This document shows, piece after piece, positions 30,097 to 33,956 of a stretch of 33,956 nucleotides of DNA (its first letter is position 1; every line of letters begins with the position of its first letter). Source of the DNA: an uncultured Thermomicrobiales bacterium (lineage in GTDB: Bacteria; Chloroflexota; Chloroflexia; Thermomicrobiales; UBA6265). The notes under the pieces were generated by a model that had not been told where the DNA came from, searched no databases, and was given only the letters and a program-made list of their open reading frames with translations. The stretch spans positions 1 through 33,956 of the forward strand of contig CADCWF010000091.1 of NCBI GenBank assembly GCA_902806345.1, given 5' to 3'. A program made the translations under genes and the position numbers.

Positions 30097-32478
30097 ATGG
30101 ATCGGACCGCTCGCCACGACGGGGTGGATGCGGCGATGGCGGTGAAGCCGGACGGGATCGACCCGTCCCCGACCCCACCGATCGTGGTCGCGGCTCGGTG
30201 GCCGGGGCCGGTCGGCGTCGGACTGCTCGTGGTCATCGTTGCGATCGTGTTCCGTCTGCCCGGAATCGACCGTCTCGTAACGACCGACGAGGAGCTTTGG
30301 CTCGGCCGCTCGGCCAACTTCTACCAGGCCCTGCACGATCGCGACTGGGAGCATACGTACCAGTTCTCCCACCCCGGGGTCACGGTCACCTGGCTCGGAG
30401 CCCTCGGCTATTGGATCGGCGACCGCCCCTATGCCGCCGAGGTCGGCCGCCAACTCGGCGACGACGCCAACGAACTCGGGTCGAAGCCGGCAAAGGCGAT
30501 CGGGCCGACGCTGGAGCAACGCGGCGTCGAGCCGTTCCGGATGCTCGTCCTCCTGCGAACGGTGCTGGTCGTGGCGATCGGCGCCGCGCTCGGTCTCGCG
30601 GCCGCGGCATTCGCCCGCATCCTCGGGTGGTTACCGGCGCTGGCGGGAGGGCTCCTCGTGGCCGTCGACCCGTTCACAACGGCGCACTCTCGCCTCCTCC
30701 ACCTCGATGGCCTTTCGGCGGCGCTGCTCCTGCTGGCCGTGGCCCAGACCATGGTGTTTGCCCTCCGGGGTCGTCACCTGCATGACATGGCACTCGCGGG
30801 GGCATTCGCCGGCCTCGCCTGCCTGACTCGCATGTCCGGCCTGGTCCTCGTCCCGGTCGTCGGTCTCGTGGTCCTCGGGCTGATGGTCGCCGATATCCGG
30901 CGCCGCAGCTTGCCGGGCAGGTTGGCAGCGGGACGAGCGCTCGGCTGGCTTGCGGTCTGGGCCGCCGCAGCGGCCGCCACCTTCTCCCTCCTTTGGCCGG
31001 CAATGATCGTGGACCCGGCCGGAACCCTGTTGGCGACTACCGTCGGAGCCCAGGGACTCGCGGACGCCGCCCACGCCAACCCCGTTTTTTTCGACGGCCG
31101 GGTCACCGACCAGGATCCGGGTGCGAGCTTCTACCTGATCAACTACCTTTGGCGGACCACCCCGGCAGTGCTCGTCGGACTGCTTCTCGCCGGCCTGCTG
31201 TTGGCGATGCCGCGCGGGCGAACGCTGGTCCGCTCGGCCGATCGCGCCACCGTCGCGGTTCTGGTGGTGTTCGCCATGCTGTTCGCGCTCGGCGTCACGG
31301 CCGAGGCGAAGAAGTTTGACCGGTACCTCTTGCCCGTCTTCCCGGCGCTGGCGATCGTCGCCGGGTGGGGCTGGGTTGCGGTCGCTCGAGCCCTACCGGT
31401 GAGGGGGCGCTTCCTTGGCCGGCAAATCTCGACGATCGTTCCTGCTCTCCTGGCCGCGGTCGCCGTCGGCTCCCAGTTTGCCGTGTCGCTGCCCACCTAC
31501 CCCTACTACTTGAGCTACTACAACCCGCTCCTCGGGGGCGCGGCCGCGGCCCAGGGGGTGATGATGGTCGGGCGCGGCGAGGGTTATGCCGACCTCGCCG
31601 CCGCTCTGGAGGCGCTGCCCGGCGGCGAGACCCTCCGGATCATCGCCGACCCCGACAAGCTGGGTCCGTTCTTCAGTGGCGAGGTGCTGACCGTCGAGCG
31701 GGCGGAGGAGACCGGCCGTCGGGACGGTCTCCGCGATGCGGTCGAGGCGATCCGGGCATGGGTCGCGGCCGACGCCGAGGTCCACACCATCTCCGGCCAG
31801 CAGCGCAACGAAAAAGGCCCTTGGAGCGGCAGCCCGCCACCTGGGCCAGCGGACCATCTCCTGACAACGGTCTCGCTGCAGGGCCTCACCTACTTCTGGG
31901 TTTACGGCCTCCAAGAGGAACCGATCCCGCTCCCCATGCTCAAACCACCGGCCCCCGCGACCGTTTGGGACGGCACCCTGACTCTTGCCGCGGTCGTCCC
32001 GCCGGACGAGGGGCGGCCCAACCCAACCACCCTGACCGCCGTCCTGTCACGGCGGAAGAAGGGGGGCGCAAACCGGGCCGGGCTCGAGATCGTGGTCTCG
32101 ACGGTGTCGCGCCAGGGCGTGCCTGAATCGGTCGCCGTCACCCGGCTCGACCCACCCCCGAACGCGGCCGCTTGGGAGCAGCCGGTTGCCGTCGACTTCC
32201 CGCCCGACCTGTCCGAGGGGGCGACCATCGAGGTCGGCATCCGGCAGCTGGGTACGGGCGTCCCGCTCGTCGCCGAGGACATGGAGGGTCGTCGACTCGG
32301 GACATCGGTCGCCGTTGCCCGAGTACAGGCCAAGGGGCAAGGCCGGGCGCTCGAGATGATTGCGCCGACTGCCGGCTCGGCGTCGGCGAGCCCGGTCTTG
32401 GGCATGGATCAGGGGACACCGGAGGCGGAACGGGAACGATCGGGCCGGCGAGATGTTCCGCAGGCGGGCCAGCCCTGA
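30097..32478 (+). CDS. GT-C membrane glycosyltransferase (PMT-like)
   Basis: A 793-residue membrane protein. After a cytoplasmic tail, helix 1 (about 37-53) leads to RLVTTDEELWLGRSANFYQAL, with the catalytic-type Asp64-Glu65, and then HPGVTVTWLG. About ten more helices follow to about residue 465, with YPYYLSYYNPLLGG after the last helix as in other PMT_2 proteins of this type. The remaining 300 residues are soluble and beta-rich. Such enzymes move sugars from polyprenyl phosphates to glycans or proteins outside the membrane. ATG at 30097 follows GGAGG. It has the same layout as the protein at 8423-10231 but is longer at the C-terminus. It is convergent with the next gene (45 bp). Confidence 0.88.
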   Translation: MDRTARHDGVDAAMAVKPDGIDPSPTPPIVVAARWPGPVGVGLLVVIVAIVFRLPGIDRLVTTDEELWLGRSANFYQALHDRDWEHTYQFSHPGVTVTWLGALGYWIGDRPYAAEVGRQLGDDANELGSKPAKAIGPTLEQRGVEPFRMLVLLRTVLVVAIGAALGLAAAAFARILGWLPALAGGLLVAVDPFTTAHSRLLHLDGLSAALLLLAVAQTMVFALRGRHLHDMALAGAFAGLACLTRMSGLVLVPVVGLVVLGLMVADIRRRSLPGRLAAGRALGWLAVWAAAAAATFSLLWPAMIVDPAGTLLATTVGAQGLADAAHANPVFFDGRVTDQDPGASFYLINYLWRTTPAVLVGLLLAGLLLAMPRGRTLVRSADRATVAVLVVFAMLFALGVTAEAKKFDRYLLPVFPALAIVAGWGWVAVARALPVRGRFLGRQISTIVPALLAAVAVGSQFAVSLPTYPYYLSYYNPLLGGAAAAQGVMMVGRGEGYADLAAALEALPGGETLRIIADPDKLGPFFSGEVLTVERAEETGRRDGLRDAVEAIRAWVAADAEVHTISGQQRNEKGPWSGSPPPGPADHLLTTVSLQGLTYFWVYGLQEEPIPLPMLKPPAPATVWDGTLTLAAVVPPDEGRPNPTTLTAVLSRRKKGGANRAGLEIVVSTVSRQGVPESVAVTRLDPPPNAAAWEQPVAVDFPPDLSEGATIEVGIRQLGTGVPLVAEDMEGRRLGTSVAVARVQAKGQGRALEMIAPTAGSASASPVLGMDQGTPEAERERSGRRDVPQAGQP

Positions 32479-32523
32479 GCGGAGAGTCGGACCCGGCCGT
32501 AGATTGGGTGGAGCCGGCCCCGC

Positions 32524-33813
32524 TCACCAGGAGCGCATAGCCCTCCGGAACAGCGCCTCCAGATCCTCGGCGTCCGCCGGCCTCGGCGAGAGCTTGGTCA
32601 CCCGGTGCTGCGGCAGCGTGCCCGCGACCAGCGCCGGGATGTCCGCCTCGGTGAAGCCGACCGCCGTCAGCCCGCTCGGCATCCCGACCCGCCGCATGAT
32701 CCGGATCAACTCGCCGGCCAGGATCTCGCCGGCGTCCCCCGGCCCTGCCCCCCGCGTCTCGGCACCGAGGAGGCGGGCGGCCTCCAGGTGGCGGGCGGGG
32801 TCCGCTTGGGCCGTCCAGCGGAAGACGGCCGGGGCGTTCAGGATCACCGACATCCCGTGCGGCACCAGCGGCCGCTCCGGCGGGTAGCCCGCCGGGACGA
32901 AGGAGCGGACCATCCCCGAGACGGGGTAGCTCATGCCGTGGGGGAGGTGGACGCCGGCGTTGCCGAAGCCGATCCCGGCGAACGCCGAGGCGAGCAGCAT
33001 CTGGCCACGCGCCTCGGCGTCGGAGGGGTCGTCGACCGCCCGCTCGAGGTTGGCCGCGAGCATCCGGATCGCCTCGGCCGCCCAAACGTCGCTGACCGGG
33101 TTGGCGCCCTGGTAGGCCGGGCGGAGCGCCGGCGAGGGAGGGGCGGGGCGCTTGTGGTAGGGCAGCGCGGTGTAGCTCTCCAGGGCGTGGCTCAGCACGT
33201 CCAGGCCGGAACAGGCCGCGACCATCGGCGGCAGCATCCGGGTGTTGTCGGGATCGACGATCCCCAGCGCCGGGCGCAGCGCCCGGTGGGCGATGCCGGT
33301 CTTGGCGTGCATCGCCTCCAGGTCGAAGATCGCCACCCCGGTCGTCTCGCTGCCGGTGCCGGCGGTGGTCGGGATCGCAACCAGCGGCTTCAGCGGTCCG
33401 GGCACCGGCACGCCCTCGCCGACCGGCGGGTTGACGTAGGTCAGCAGCGGCGCCGGGTGGGTGCTGTAGAGGTTGGCCGCCTTGGCGGTGTCGATCGTCG
33501 AGCCGCCGCCGACCGCGACGAAGCCATCGAAGCGCCCCTCCGTGGCGACCCCGATCGCCTCGGCGAAGGAGGCGTCGGTCGGCTCGACCCGGACCCCGGC
33601 GAAGAGCTCGGCCTCGACCCCCGCCCCCCGCAGCGCCGTCATCGCCACCGCGACCGGCTCCAGCTCCGCGAGCCGCGAGTCGGTCAAGACGAGCACCCGC
33701 TTGCAGCCGAGCCGGGCCATATCGGCGCCGACCTCGCGGGTCGCCCCGGCGCCGACCTTGATCGCCGAGGTGTCCATCTGGAACGCGGTCTCGAACCCGG
33801 TCTGGTCGGTCAT
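32524..33813 (-). CDS. Hydroxyacid-oxoacid transhydrogenase-like iron alcohol dehydrogenase
   Basis: A 429-residue group III (iron-containing) alcohol dehydrogenase. It resembles animal ADHFE1, which oxidises 4-hydroxybutyrate while reducing 2-oxoglutarate without free cofactor exchange. Shared stretches include PTTAGTGSETTGVAIFD, LDVLSHALESYTALPYH, RPAYQGANPVSD, FAGIGFGNAGVHLPHGMSYPVSG and GTLPQHRVTKLSP; these were recognised from memory of ADHFE1, not from a search. Metal ligands are Asp205, His209, His292 and His319. The dinucleotide motif is GGGS at 102-105. Length matches. The role would be recycling of 4-hydroxybutyrate or a related hydroxy acid. Start is ATG at 33811-33813. Confidence 0.88.
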   Translation of the reverse strand: MTDQTGFETAFQMDTSAIKVGAGATREVGADMARLGCKRVLVLTDSRLAELEPVAVAMTALRGAGVEAELFAGVRVEPTDASFAEAIGVATEGRFDGFVAVGGGSTIDTAKAANLYSTHPAPLLTYVNPPVGEGVPVPGPLKPLVAIPTTAGTGSETTGVAIFDLEAMHAKTGIAHRALRPALGIVDPDNTRMLPPMVAACSGLDVLSHALESYTALPYHKRPAPPSPALRPAYQGANPVSDVWAAEAIRMLAANLERAVDDPSDAEARGQMLLASAFAGIGFGNAGVHLPHGMSYPVSGMVRSFVPAGYPPERPLVPHGMSVILNAPAVFRWTAQADPARHLEAARLLGAETRGAGPGDAGEILAGELIRIMRRVGMPSGLTAVGFTEADIPALVAGTLPQHRVTKLSPRPADAEDLEALFRRAMRSW

Positions 33814-33855
33814 GGATTCGGATCTCCCCGGCTGGTGGACGACGCCGACGGCAGC

Positions 33856-33883
33856 AGGATAGCGGGCCGGCCGGGAACGGCAA
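33856..33883 (-). promoter_or_regulatory. Promoter of the transhydrogenase gene
   Basis: On the minus strand TTGCCG (33878-33883), 16-bp spacer and TATCCT (33856-33861) make a sigma-70-type promoter about 43 bp upstream of the ATG. The remaining sequence to the window edge shows no gene. Confidence 0.5.
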
Positions 33884-33956
33884 GCCGTGCTTCTGCCCCG
33901 AGGAGACCTCGTCGACGGCGGCTCGGTTGCGGTCCCCTCATCCCCGGCGTTCGCCT

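Noticed and set aside
28172..30178. A 668-codon minus-strand frame opposite the sulfatase.
   Set aside because: It is the shadow of the sulfatase gene, with no motif or plausible start.

Overview
The window is high-GC bacterial chromosome with short intergenic spaces, no rRNA or tRNA genes, and no IS element or CRISPR array that I can see. Coding bias (G/C-rich third positions), repeated GT-C membrane glycosyltransferases with HPDE or DE motifs, lone Lrp regulators and many TAnnnT -10 boxes close to start codons suggest a Chloroflexota bacterium, probably Thermomicrobia/Sphaerobacter-like. That placement is inference from overall style, not from a marker gene.

Layout. 1-3.9 kb: a TfoX-N protein and an acyl-CoA synthetase (minus) face a two-subunit CoA-transferase-like enzyme (plus). 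4-6.5 kb: a divergent rhamnulokinase / class II aldolase pair (deoxysugar catabolism). 6.6-7.9 kb: a small unknown protein and an Lrp/AsnC regulator with a basic AT-hook-like tail. 8.4-10.2 kb: a GT-C membrane glycosyltransferase. 10.5-13.9 kb: a class A penicillin-binding protein divergent from a beta-lactamase-fold serine hydrolase. 14.2-15.8 kb: an ECF-type sigma factor followed by a protein that joins an anti-sigma-type zinc finger to an O6-methylguanine-DNA methyltransferase. 16.4-18.3 kb: a PPK2 polyphosphate kinase and a phytoene/squalene synthase. 18.3-20.9 kb: a PIN-domain toxin-antitoxin pair lying between two 80-bp near-identical copies of the 3' end of a thiamine-diphosphate enzyme gene. 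21.1-23.2 kb: an MFS transporter and beta-keto acid cleavage enzyme operon. 23.3-25.7 kb: a small unknown protein, an aminotransferase and a second Lrp regulator. 25.9-32.5 kb: two large membrane proteins of GT-C type flanking an exported sulfatase. 32.5-33.8 kb: a hydroxyacid-oxoacid transhydrogenase-like iron alcohol dehydrogenase.

Two themes recur. The first is catabolism of organic acids and sugars: acyl-CoA synthetase, CoA transferase, BKACE, transhydrogenase, ThDP enzyme, rhamnulokinase/aldolase. The second is cell-surface construction: PBP, three GT-C-like proteins, sulfatase.

The two most unusual items are the ECF sigma / zinc-finger-methyltransferase pair, which could be a compact alkylation-sensing system, and the toxin-antitoxin cassette whose flanking repeats rebuild the 3' end of a protein-coding gene.
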